Below are positions 7,564 through 13,171 of a stretch of 13,171 nucleotides of DNA, piece by piece. The stretch comes from Discostella pseudostelligera (taxonomy: Eukaryota; Bacillariophyta; Thalassiosirophyceae; Thalassiosirales; Thalassiosiraceae), in NCBI GenBank assembly GCA_036940085.1, contig JALLBK010000411.1, positions 1 through 13,171 on the forward strand, given 5' to 3'. Every line of letters starts with the position of its first letter. The stretch's first letter is position 1. Under the pieces are notes generated by a model, which was not told the origin of the DNA, made no database searches, and saw nothing but the letters and a program-made list of their open reading frames with translations. The translations under genes and the position numbers were made by a program.

Positions 7564-7614
7564 AAATTCCACAGGCTTTGACGTGTATGTGGTGGAAGGT
7601 GTGTTGCTGTTAAG

Positions 7615-7679
7615 TATCTTTTCAATTTCAAATTTTACAGTCTAATTTCAAAATAATATATTAAATATCTTTTCAATTT
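7615..7679 (+). repeat. 14-bp direct repeat in an AT-rich block
   Basis: TATCTTTTCAATTT occurs at 7615-7628 and again at 7666-7679, 51 nt apart, inside a block of about 110 nt that is nearly all A and T. The flanking bases are also similar (TAAG before the first, TAAA before the second). It could be a duplicated regulatory element, a nucleosome-free promoter core, or just low-complexity drift. Confidence 0.55.
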
Positions 7680-7734
7680 TAATTTTTTCTTCATGTTTTT
7701 AATTTTTTATAAGTACAATATCACTTCCACGAGG

Positions 7735-7799
7735 TATCACAACACCAACCCAACCAACAACAACTAACAACAACAACCAACACCAACAAAATCAACACC
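7735..7799 (+). promoter_or_regulatory. CAA-rich leader lacking G
   Basis: The 65 nt just before the AT-hook gene contain no G and very few T, and are built from repeated CAA and ACC units. This would be an unstructured 5' UTR, a composition known to favour ribosome scanning. It ends shortly before the ATG at 7813 (context CACCATGG). Assignment to the 5' UTR is inferred from position. Confidence 0.55.
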
Positions 7800-7812
7800 G
7801 ACCACCGACACC

Positions 7813-9669
7813 ATGGATGCCGCCGCCGCCGCCACCTCTGGAAGAGGCCGACCCAAGAAGCGCAAGGCAACCAAAGTCACCGCTGCTGCTGCCGCTGATG
7901 CCCCCGACAAGAAACGCCGAACCACTCGCGCCTCTCGACAGCCGGTAGCACCCCCCTCCATCGACCTCAATACGACGCACGCCGCATTAAATAACTTCGA
8001 TGCCCCCACCGTCGCGAAGATATTATCCGCGGGCAATCCCGATCAGGTGGCATCGGCATTAAATGCGTTATTGCGGGCCAGTTCGGATGTGGATGTCAAT
8101 TACTGCTTGGGTCCAGGTGGTGAAAAAATATTGCTGGCGTTGGTGAAGCTGTTTGATGAGGCGATTGGGTGGGACGACGAGATCGGGAAGGATCATGAAG
8201 CCAATAACGACATTCGGAACAACAACGACGATGATAATTTGAACGACAATCTAGAGCCAACAGTGGCATCCTGGGATGCAATTTCTCTCTCGGGGATTCA
8301 TCAACGTTGGAGGGCCTTTTGTCGCAATAAACTTGCGTCACCCCTGGCTTCGTCCTCAGACGCGTCACTTTTGATTGACCCTGAAACAGACACTCGAGTA
8401 CTTGACGTGATCATTGCCATACTGCGGAATCTTTCCTATGTTGCTCAAAATCTACGATTTTTGTATCATTCAGAGGGGGTGTTGAGAATACTGACAGGGG
8501 CCATGTATTATCGAGGATACTCCGCGGGTGGAGCTGGAGAAGAACGATCGAGTGACGATTCTCCATCATCTTCTCACAATTCGAACATGTGCGTCCACTC
8601 CATCCAGACGTTGATTAACATGTCATCAATCATTGATGTAACGGGGCGGCAACTGTTTATCGATCGAATCTTCTTGGAATCGGATGCAAAAGAAGTGTTA
8701 TGTACTGTCCCGGGTCAGCAGCTCCCTCCGAGCGACGCAAATGGTGGTGCATCGACAGGATCGTCCAACGCATCAAACTCCGAACAAAGAAATTCTCAAT
8801 ATGGAATGTCATCGCATCTTGGATTCGGTGGGATGTATCTGGCGAAACAATATGACACGAAAGCTGAATCACTCGACAACATATCCAACAGTGTCATTCG
8901 AGATCTGGTAGGCTCACATGTCTGCGCAACTCTTGCCATATTCCCTGCCCTATCCGCAATTCTAGACCCGAACGATACCACGGCCGCGAACACTTCCGCG
9001 TCGGGATGGCATCGTCCATCAGTTCAAGCAGTATTGGAACTCTTGACCGCGTTGATTGAATATCCCGACAACAAGGGAATATTTTTGTGTGTCCCAGATG
9101 CGTTGCTGCATCGATTGACCGAGATGTTGTTCATGCCGCGACTAGGACCGGATTCTATGGATTATATTGATCCGGTGAGCAACACTGTTAGCCGAATTGT
9201 TGCTCTCAAACTTATGGGAGGATATGATGCCACTATCGACAGTGATTTGAGAGATCGCGCTTGTGAATTGTTGGTAAAGTTGACTGACTTTTCGTCTGGT
9301 ATTAAGAGAAGATTGGGCATGGCTTGTTCCATATCAGGCATGGCGCGTCGAACGTATGATAATGCTGCATCAATCTCGCTTTCAGAGACACCAAGGGAAC
9401 TGACACCTTCAATACTTCGATCTGATGAAACCTCCTCATCGCGACGAATGAATGTCCGTCTCTATGACAGTCTTTTGTCAATGGTGTCCTCATCGTCTGG
9501 AAAAGGTGATGCGGGTTCACTGGCTGTGCGACTATTGTCAAATTTGGCACTCATTCCAGACAATAAATCTGGACTTCATTACGTTGAAAGGAAGCTCATA
9601 TCTATGTCGGGGAAGGATCCAAACATAGCGAAAATTGCTTGCAATGGGATATTCAACCGTGTCAAATAA
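7813..9669 (+). CDS. AT-hook protein with ARID1/BAF250 C-terminal-like armadillo region
   Basis: This single-exon gene codes for 618 residues, from an ATG in good context. The N-terminus has an AT-hook (RGRPKKRK, 11-18) and a second basic, NLS-like cluster (32-43), so the protein is likely nuclear and DNA-binding. Residues about 60-120 (ILSAGNPDQVASALNALL) resemble the first helices of the armadillo core of ARID-type SWI/SNF subunits. Residues about 195-618 hold further helical repeats: VLDVIIAILRNLSYVAQN, an INMSSI segment, a LELLTALIEYPDNKGIFL segment, and the final AVRLLSNLALIPDNKSGLHYVERKL (571-595). The order and spacing fit the BAF250_C family. No ARID domain is present. Ser/Asp/Asn-rich loops separate the repeats. 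The likely role is a structural subunit of a SWI/SNF-type remodelling complex, with the AT-hook replacing ARID for DNA contact. Another armadillo-fold nuclear protein is the main alternative. Confidence 0.68.
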   Translation: MDAAAAATSGRGRPKKRKATKVTAAAAADAPDKKRRTTRASRQPVAPPSIDLNTTHAALNNFDAPTVAKILSAGNPDQVASALNALLRASSDVDVNYCLGPGGEKILLALVKLFDEAIGWDDEIGKDHEANNDIRNNNDDDNLNDNLEPTVASWDAISLSGIHQRWRAFCRNKLASPLASSSDASLLIDPETDTRVLDVIIAILRNLSYVAQNLRFLYHSEGVLRILTGAMYYRGYSAGGAGEERSSDDSPSSSHNSNMCVHSIQTLINMSSIIDVTGRQLFIDRIFLESDAKEVLCTVPGQQLPPSDANGGASTGSSNASNSEQRNSQYGMSSHLGFGGMYLAKQYDTKAESLDNISNSVIRDLVGSHVCATLAIFPALSAILDPNDTTAANTSASGWHRPSVQAVLELLTALIEYPDNKGIFLCVPDALLHRLTEMLFMPRLGPDSMDYIDPVSNTVSRIVALKLMGGYDATIDSDLRDRACELLVKLTDFSSGIKRRLGMACSISGMARRTYDNAASISLSETPRELTPSILRSDETSSSRRMNVRLYDSLLSMVSSSSGKGDAGSLAVRLLSNLALIPDNKSGLHYVERKLISMSGKDPNIAKIACNGIFNRVK

Positions 9670-9928
9670 GAGATCCTCTGACTATTACTCTGTACTCTTG
9701 GATGGAGCTCCTCGTAGCCGGAAGTCGGAAGTCGATGATTGTTTCTCCATCCCCCCGGAAAGTCGGTCAGACATCACCATCGATCTCATCATAGTTTGTA
9801 CCAATTCATTAGAAAATAGGTGATCCTCATCGTAGCTTGGTTATGATATTCCCGGCATGTTTGGGGTATTGCTCTCTAGAGGTACCATATCCCTGTCTTT
9901 CATAGAGAAGCAATCATAATCTACTCTT

Positions 9929-9966
9929 CCACGTGTCTTTCTCAAACTCTGTCAATCGCCACGTGT
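9929..9966. promoter_or_regulatory. Pair of CCACGTGT G-box-like sites
   Basis: Identical 8-mers at 9929-9936 and 9959-9966 start exactly 30 nt apart, close to three helical turns, so both would face the same side of the DNA. The CACGTG core is a bHLH/bZIP target. The pair lies immediately upstream of the E2F-type inverted pair. Confidence 0.5.
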
Positions 9967-9978
9967 AGACTGCTCTAT

Positions 9979-10029
9979 CTCCCGCCAAAACACTTTTATC
10001 GGAAAGAGGGTCATTAGTTTTGGCGGGAG
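9979..10029. promoter_or_regulatory. Inverted pair of E2F-type sites
   Basis: CTCCCGCCAAAA at 9979-9990 is the exact reverse complement of TTTTGGCGGGAG at 10018-10029, with 27 nt between. The pair is 85-135 nt upstream of the TFIIF ATG. Each arm contains the E2F/DP core GGCGGG with its T-tract. The perfect match over 12 nt suggests selection as two protein sites; a hairpin with a 27-nt loop is a less likely reading. Confidence 0.65.
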
Positions 10030-10113
10030 CTCAGAAGTTTGCTGGTGGTGGTGGCAGAACAAGAAGCGGAAGCGTCGAAGGTGGAAGGTCGGTTGATTGT
10101 GATTGTTGATGCC

Positions 10114-11073
10114 ATGGCAGCCAACCAAGGGAAGAGAGGAACGTCGGCGGCAGCAGTCTCTGGTTCGACCTACGGAGCCATCAATGCATCCTCGTCGGAC
10201 TTGTGGATGCTTCGGTTGCCCAACCGGCTGGCGAGTGCATGGGAGGATTTACCTGAAGGCACCGTCCTCGGTACACTGACGTTCACCAAGGGTGGCGGGA
10301 AGAATCGTGACAACAATGTAGCTGCGCCGTCGGCGAAGCGGGCGAAGACTGGTGCATCAGCTCTAGTGGCAACGACATCTGCATCAAAGATATCAATTAC
10401 TATCGATCCACGTATTGCGGAATCTCAATCAGACCTTCCTGAGACATATACACTCGAGGCAATGTCCAAAAAGACATCTGTGGCATTACATCCATTCACT
10501 CGGGGTGCAGATGGGGGCGTATCAATACACGGAAAAGTCAGTCGAACTGCAACTGCACAAGTGGCTCAGGCTTCTACTGGGGCTGGATTGGCAGGGGACA
10601 ACAATTCGCGCTATCGAACTTTGCTGAAAAATCGCTTACTTGAAACTGCGGTCAACTCCAAACGTTTCGTTCAGCCGGGTGGGGATGCTACACAATCGGG
10701 TCCATTGAAGGCAGCTACTGCGGCAGCAAGTTTGGGCACAGGATTTGGGGGTAGTGTAGCCCAATTTGGGAAGCAAATGCTGGATGCAAAAGAGCGAGCA
10801 AAAGGATTTGGCATGCCTGAAATTACTGGCCCGCCGATCACAGGTCTTGATGGTGTCCGGTCGGCCTTGTTTGAATTCTTTTCCAAGAAGACACACTGGT
10901 CAGTGAAAGATCTGCGTTTGGCAAGTGGGGGAAGATTGCCAGAGCGAGAGACAAGAGAGGTGTTGCGTGAAATTGCAGACTACCACCAACGAGGAGAGAT
11001 GAAGAATACGTGGGAATTGAAGCCGGAATTTAAGAACGCGGCTTCATTCGCTTCAGCCACGAGTTCGAACTGA
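10114..11073 (+). CDS. GTF2F2: Transcription initiation factor IIF subunit beta (RAP30)
   Basis: This single-exon gene codes for 319 residues. The upstream frame lacks an ATG, and the first is at 10114 (GCCATGG). The N-terminal dimerisation region begins LWMLRLPNRLASAWEDLPEGTVLGTL (30-55, the L-W-x-V-K-x-P pattern of the family). A basic NLS-like insert AKRAKT (74-79) follows, then the second half: LPETYTLEAM (108-117), VALHPFTRGADGGVSIHGKV (123-142) and a YRTLLKNRLLE helix (167-177). The C-terminal winged helix is very clear: VRSALFEFFSKKTHWSVKDL (248-267) and MKNTWELKPEF (296-306), which corresponds to the HKNTWELKPEYR signature of RAP30. TFIIF beta pairs with TFIIF alpha and brings RNA polymerase II into the preinitiation complex. 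An Ala/Gly-rich linker (about 190-235) is longer than usual. AATAAA overlaps the stop (11073-11078). Two E2F-type sites lie just upstream. Confidence 0.93.
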   Translation: MAANQGKRGTSAAAVSGSTYGAINASSSDLWMLRLPNRLASAWEDLPEGTVLGTLTFTKGGGKNRDNNVAAPSAKRAKTGASALVATTSASKISITIDPRIAESQSDLPETYTLEAMSKKTSVALHPFTRGADGGVSIHGKVSRTATAQVAQASTGAGLAGDNNSRYRTLLKNRLLETAVNSKRFVQPGGDATQSGPLKAATAAASLGTGFGGSVAQFGKQMLDAKERAKGFGMPEITGPPITGLDGVRSALFEFFSKKTHWSVKDLRLASGGRLPERETREVLREIADYHQRGEMKNTWELKPEFKNAASFASATSSN

Positions 11074-11202
11074 ATAAATAATTGGAGTAGATAGGTATAT
11101 ATTTTAACGTGAATGAAGATCAATGCCGTTATAACGACATTAGGCTAGACATGGTACTAAGAATCCCTACCTGTCGTGGCTTTCGTCAGGAACAAACCAT
11201 CA
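11074..11202. other. Convergent 3' intergenic region
   Basis: These 129 nt lie between the stop codons of the converging TFIIF beta and Hsp70-like genes. The stretch starts with AATAAATAATT and has an AT-rich run at 11095-11107, both compatible with polyadenylation of the TFIIF transcript. No gene is seen. Confidence 0.5.
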
Positions 11203-12909
11203 TCACAATGTAGCACTTGGCCCACCATTGACCGAAAGAGATAGCTTTCCAGCACTACTTAATTCGATTGATATTTCAAAGCTCTTGTCCTCCGATGGTA
11301 TACTCTCAATCTTTCCAATCAACTTACATTTCCCTGACTCCCCGCCTTGCATTTGGACGATTGCAACGAACGAGTTCGACAGCCAAGAATCGTCTCCATT
11401 GCTGCAGGTAATAATCTTTGTGACATTTGCAGGAAGCGGTTGGCCCTTTTCAATTACAGGGATAGATTTCTCGGACATGATTTCATCCACATCCCCATTT
11501 ACTTTTGAATTGTCAATCAGGCAAATCCCAATACTAATTGGGCATGCTTTCACTTTTCGAGTAGCTGGACCAATACCATTTCCTTCAACTCGCTTTCCAC
11601 CGTGTTTATAATGAGTATCACAAGCGAGAAGTGACGCCGCATGGCGAGCGCATCCGATTGCAATTGCTTCATCTGGCGGGACGTCACCGCGACCGGTGTT
11701 CGCGTTGGGGAATAACTTCGTTCGGATCAAGTTAGACGCCGACGGCATGTCGCATACATTTCCAGCTAGTAGAACAACATCAAACTCAATACATTCTTCT
11801 CCTGCAAAAGTTTGCAGTAGACGTTCAGCCTTCTGCAATATTCCACTCATCAACATGTCAAAACGTGGTTTGCTTATGGGAACGTTCATGTCTATCCCCT
11901 CAAACAAACCATCTATCGCAACCGCCACAGTGGGAGCACGTGAAAGTGTTCGCACAGCAGACTCGCAAGCCAATTCTAGACGATGGTAGGATTTCTTTGA
12001 ATCAAGTACGCCGGATACACGATTCTTGCGTTCGAACATGGATGCACAGTGAGCTGCGAGGGCAGAAACGATGGCAGTTCCAGAGCATGACGTTTCCGTT
12101 ACATGTCTCACGATAGAAATGAGGGAAGAATTCGATGACACTTTACTAACATGCGTGGCGGTGAGACCCGATGCTCCCCAATCAATTACTAACGCGTGTT
12201 TCCAATTGGAGGACGAAGTGTCTTTTTTAGCTGCAGCAAAGTCGATAGTTCCACTTTTCTCACTTTCAGTCAGACCATGAGCAATACAAACTGCAGCGGG
12301 ATCAGTAATAATTGCCATGACGAATGGGTCCTCTTCATCGCCTTTCTTTCTTTGCAACTTCGCTTCCTTCGAGGATAACCGCGAGAACAGTGCATTGGTA
12401 ACACCACTCTCAACTGCATCAACAATCGCAATCTGTTCTTCCGGAGTGGAAGCCACTGGTACACTGACAACAGTGCGCAAGTTGGAAGGATGAGAGGAAG
12501 ATGCATCGCATGCAAGATCCGTCAAGTGGGAGAAAAATGCAGCTGCGTTAGCTGTCTTCTCAGAAGCCACCTCCTCTTCTGAAATCGAACTACCACTTCT
12601 AACCAACTCGCGAACAGTGGAGGATGGATCCTTGGAGATTGGAGGCTTATTCTCTCTAGCTAATGCACGTCTAGCAGCTTCTCCAAATATGTGGCGAGTC
12701 TCTCCCGCGTCTGCCTCTACATTATCCAACCCCACTAATGCCAAAGTGTATCGAGAGCCTTGAGCATTGGAAATTACGTCGGGCAGAGGCAATTTGTCTA
12801 CGAGGCCTTCTCCAGAGGTTTTCTTCTGCGTGAGATTACCAATGGCAACTCGGGCGTGTAGGGAGCCAAGGTCGATCCCTACGGGTATTAATTCGGTCGG
12901 TTTGCTCAT
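11203..12909 (-). CDS. Divergent Hsp70-like protein, Ssz1/HSPA14 type
   Basis: This single-exon gene codes for 568 residues, shorter than canonical Hsp70 (about 640). The actin/Hsp70 ATPase fold is recognisable: phosphate-1 motif VGIDLGSLHARVAI (10-23), an ITDPAAVCIAHGL segment (201-213) equivalent to the EPTAAAIAYGL motif, phosphate-2 VIDWGASGLTATHV (241-254), and the adenosine motif VVLLAGNVCDMPS (378-390) with PPDEAIAIGCA (411-421). Each is degenerate: DLGGGT is replaced by DWGASG, the G-G-x-D-F segment by SCSGTAIV, and GGSTRIP by AGNVCDMP. The peptide-binding part (about 450-568) is short, with a beta domain including KGQPLPANVTK and no helical lid. This pattern is typical of Ssz1 and HSPA14, which pair with a zuotin-type J protein on the ribosome and need little or no ATP hydrolysis. 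An Hsp110-like or other atypical Hsp70 is the alternative. The insert of Lys/Ser-rich residues at 178-195 is unusual. Confidence 0.8.
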   Translation of the reverse strand: MSKPTELIPVGIDLGSLHARVAIGNLTQKKTSGEGLVDKLPLPDVISNAQGSRYTLALVGLDNVEADAGETRHIFGEAARRALARENKPPISKDPSSTVRELVRSGSSISEEEVASEKTANAAAFFSHLTDLACDASSSHPSNLRTVVSVPVASTPEEQIAIVDAVESGVTNALFSRLSSKEAKLQRKKGDEEDPFVMAIITDPAAVCIAHGLTESEKSGTIDFAAAKKDTSSSNWKHALVIDWGASGLTATHVSKVSSNSSLISIVRHVTETSCSGTAIVSALAAHCASMFERKNRVSGVLDSKKSYHRLELACESAVRTLSRAPTVAVAIDGLFEGIDMNVPISKPRFDMLMSGILQKAERLLQTFAGEECIEFDVVLLAGNVCDMPSASNLIRTKLFPNANTGRGDVPPDEAIAIGCARHAASLLACDTHYKHGGKRVEGNGIGPATRKVKACPISIGICLIDNSKVNGDVDEIMSEKSIPVIEKGQPLPANVTKIITCSNGDDSWLSNSFVAIVQMQGGESGKCKLIGKIESIPSEDKSFEISIELSSAGKLSLSVNGGPSATL

Positions 12910-13171
12910 CGTTAATGTTGCTGGTGCTTCGTCATAATATCATCATTAGTGAAGATGAGTGAGAAGGTCTGACCCATGGTTCATCATGGTGGTGGTTGGT
13001 GGGAGAACAAAGCCGATCGATATTGGTGGATGATGGAGATTCGCGGTTCGGACATGACGCATGACAGACGAAGAGAGACTGACGTCACCTCCTTACCTAC
13101 CAGCGTCCGCACGTCGTCCGACCGCAGCGGTAGAATCATAGAACCTGCCGGCCCTGCCTTCGACATCAAAC
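12910..13171 (-). promoter_or_regulatory. Upstream region of the Hsp70-like gene
   Basis: This 262-nt stretch to the window edge has no supported gene; its one open frame on the minus strand (12984-13169) is short and lacks recognisable features. A TGACGTCA palindrome lies at 13080-13087, about 170 nt before the Hsp70-like ATG. No perfect heat-shock element array was seen. Another divergent gene may start beyond the edge. Confidence 0.4.
13080..13087. promoter_or_regulatory. CRE palindrome TGACGTCA
   Basis: This is the perfect 8-nt cAMP-response-element palindrome, a bZIP target. TGACGT-type elements are known in diatom promoters that respond to CO2 and cAMP. It lies in the presumed promoter of the Hsp70-like gene. 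One 8-mer by itself could be chance. Confidence 0.35.

Larger units (their letters stand above)
7360..7812. promoter_or_regulatory. Divergent promoter and leaders between the plastid-protein and AT-hook genes
   Basis: This 453-nt region lies between two opposite ATGs. From left to right it holds a mixed-composition segment that stays open in the minus strand without an ATG, an E2F-type site (7548-7563), a strongly AT-rich block (about 7611-7725) with a 14-bp direct repeat, and a CAA-rich leader without G that runs up to the AT-hook gene. The E2F-type site is 190 nt before the plastid gene ATG and about 250 nt before the other ATG. Confidence 0.6.
9670..10113 (+). promoter_or_regulatory. Intergenic region and promoter of the TFIIF beta gene
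   Basis: This 444-nt region holds the 3' UTR of the AT-hook gene and the promoter of the TFIIF gene. The left half shows nothing clear. The right half carries two CCACGTGT boxes (9929-9936 and 9959-9966) and two inverted E2F-type sites (9979-9990 and 10018-10029). The TFIIF frame is open from about 10039, but the first ATG is at 10114. Confidence 0.6.

Noticed and set aside
7360..7572. 71-codon N-terminal extension of the plastid protein
   Set aside because: The extension has no ATG, is His/Ser-rich, would hide the signal peptide inside the protein, and would place the E2F-type site in coding DNA.
9979..10029. Stem-loop terminator or attachment site reading of the 12-nt inverted repeat
   Set aside because: The loop of 27 nt, the promoter position and the E2F-type core favour two protein-binding sites.
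10039..10113. 25-codon N-terminal extension of TFIIF beta
   Set aside because: It lacks an ATG. The first ATG, at 10114, has a good context and precedes the family's N-terminal domain.
12984..13169. 61-residue minus-strand frame at the right edge
   Set aside because: It is short, reaches the window edge, has no recognisable motif, and most likely lies in promoter DNA.
1..13171. Mobile element, CRISPR, prophage or toxin-antitoxin system
   Set aside because: No terminal repeats, transposase or reverse-transcriptase motifs, spaced repeats or prokaryotic gene clusters were seen; the content is eukaryotic housekeeping genes.

Overview
This window looks like nuclear DNA from a photosynthetic stramenopile, most likely a diatom. 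The evidence is as follows. The genes are eukaryotic and mostly single-exon, packed in alternating divergent and convergent pairs. One gene has a short canonical GT-AG intron. One protein carries an N-terminal signal with a cleavage-site Phe, the ASAFAP-like pattern of diatom and other secondary plastids. There are long Gln-rich stretches and short intergenic regions. The species cannot be told from this window. I see no rRNA, tRNA, CRISPR array, transposon or viral gene.

Layout, left to right. (1) 361-3558, +: a 1,065-residue multidomain protein with a PH-like domain, a SAP-like segment, a long coiled coil, a poly-Gln region and a C-terminal auxilin-like J domain (HPDK). (2) 3744-4898, -: an ERp29/PDI-D-like ER thioredoxin-fold protein without CXXC and with an added C-terminal membrane segment. 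(3) 5181-6485, +: a DIX-domain protein whose 14-nt first exon is joined across a 282-nt intron, with clathrin-box-like motifs and a Gln/Pro-rich tail. (4) 6592-7359, -: a conserved-looking protein with a plastid-type targeting signal, function unknown. (5) 7813-9669, +: a nuclear protein with an AT-hook and an armadillo-type region resembling the C-terminal core of ARID1/BAF250 SWI/SNF subunits, with no ARID domain. (6) 10114-11073, +: the small (beta, RAP30) subunit of TFIIF. (7) 11203-12909, -: a divergent Hsp70-like protein of the Ssz1/HSPA14 type.

The intergenic DNA holds a shared regulatory signal. The 10-mer TTTTGGCGGG (reverse CCCGCCAAAA), an E2F/DP-type site, occurs exactly four times in the window. 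All four copies lie upstream of translation starts: one in each of the two divergent promoters and two, as a perfect inverted pair, before the TFIIF gene. CACGTG boxes accompany it in two of the three regions. This suggests that several neighbouring housekeeping genes share cell-cycle or growth control.

I found no clear multi-gene operon-like system, which is expected for a nuclear region. The most interesting items are the promoter motif family, the DIX protein with its micro-exon and clathrin-box motifs close to an auxilin-like gene, and the ARID-less BAF250-like protein. Domain assignments come from reading motifs by eye; no database search was run.
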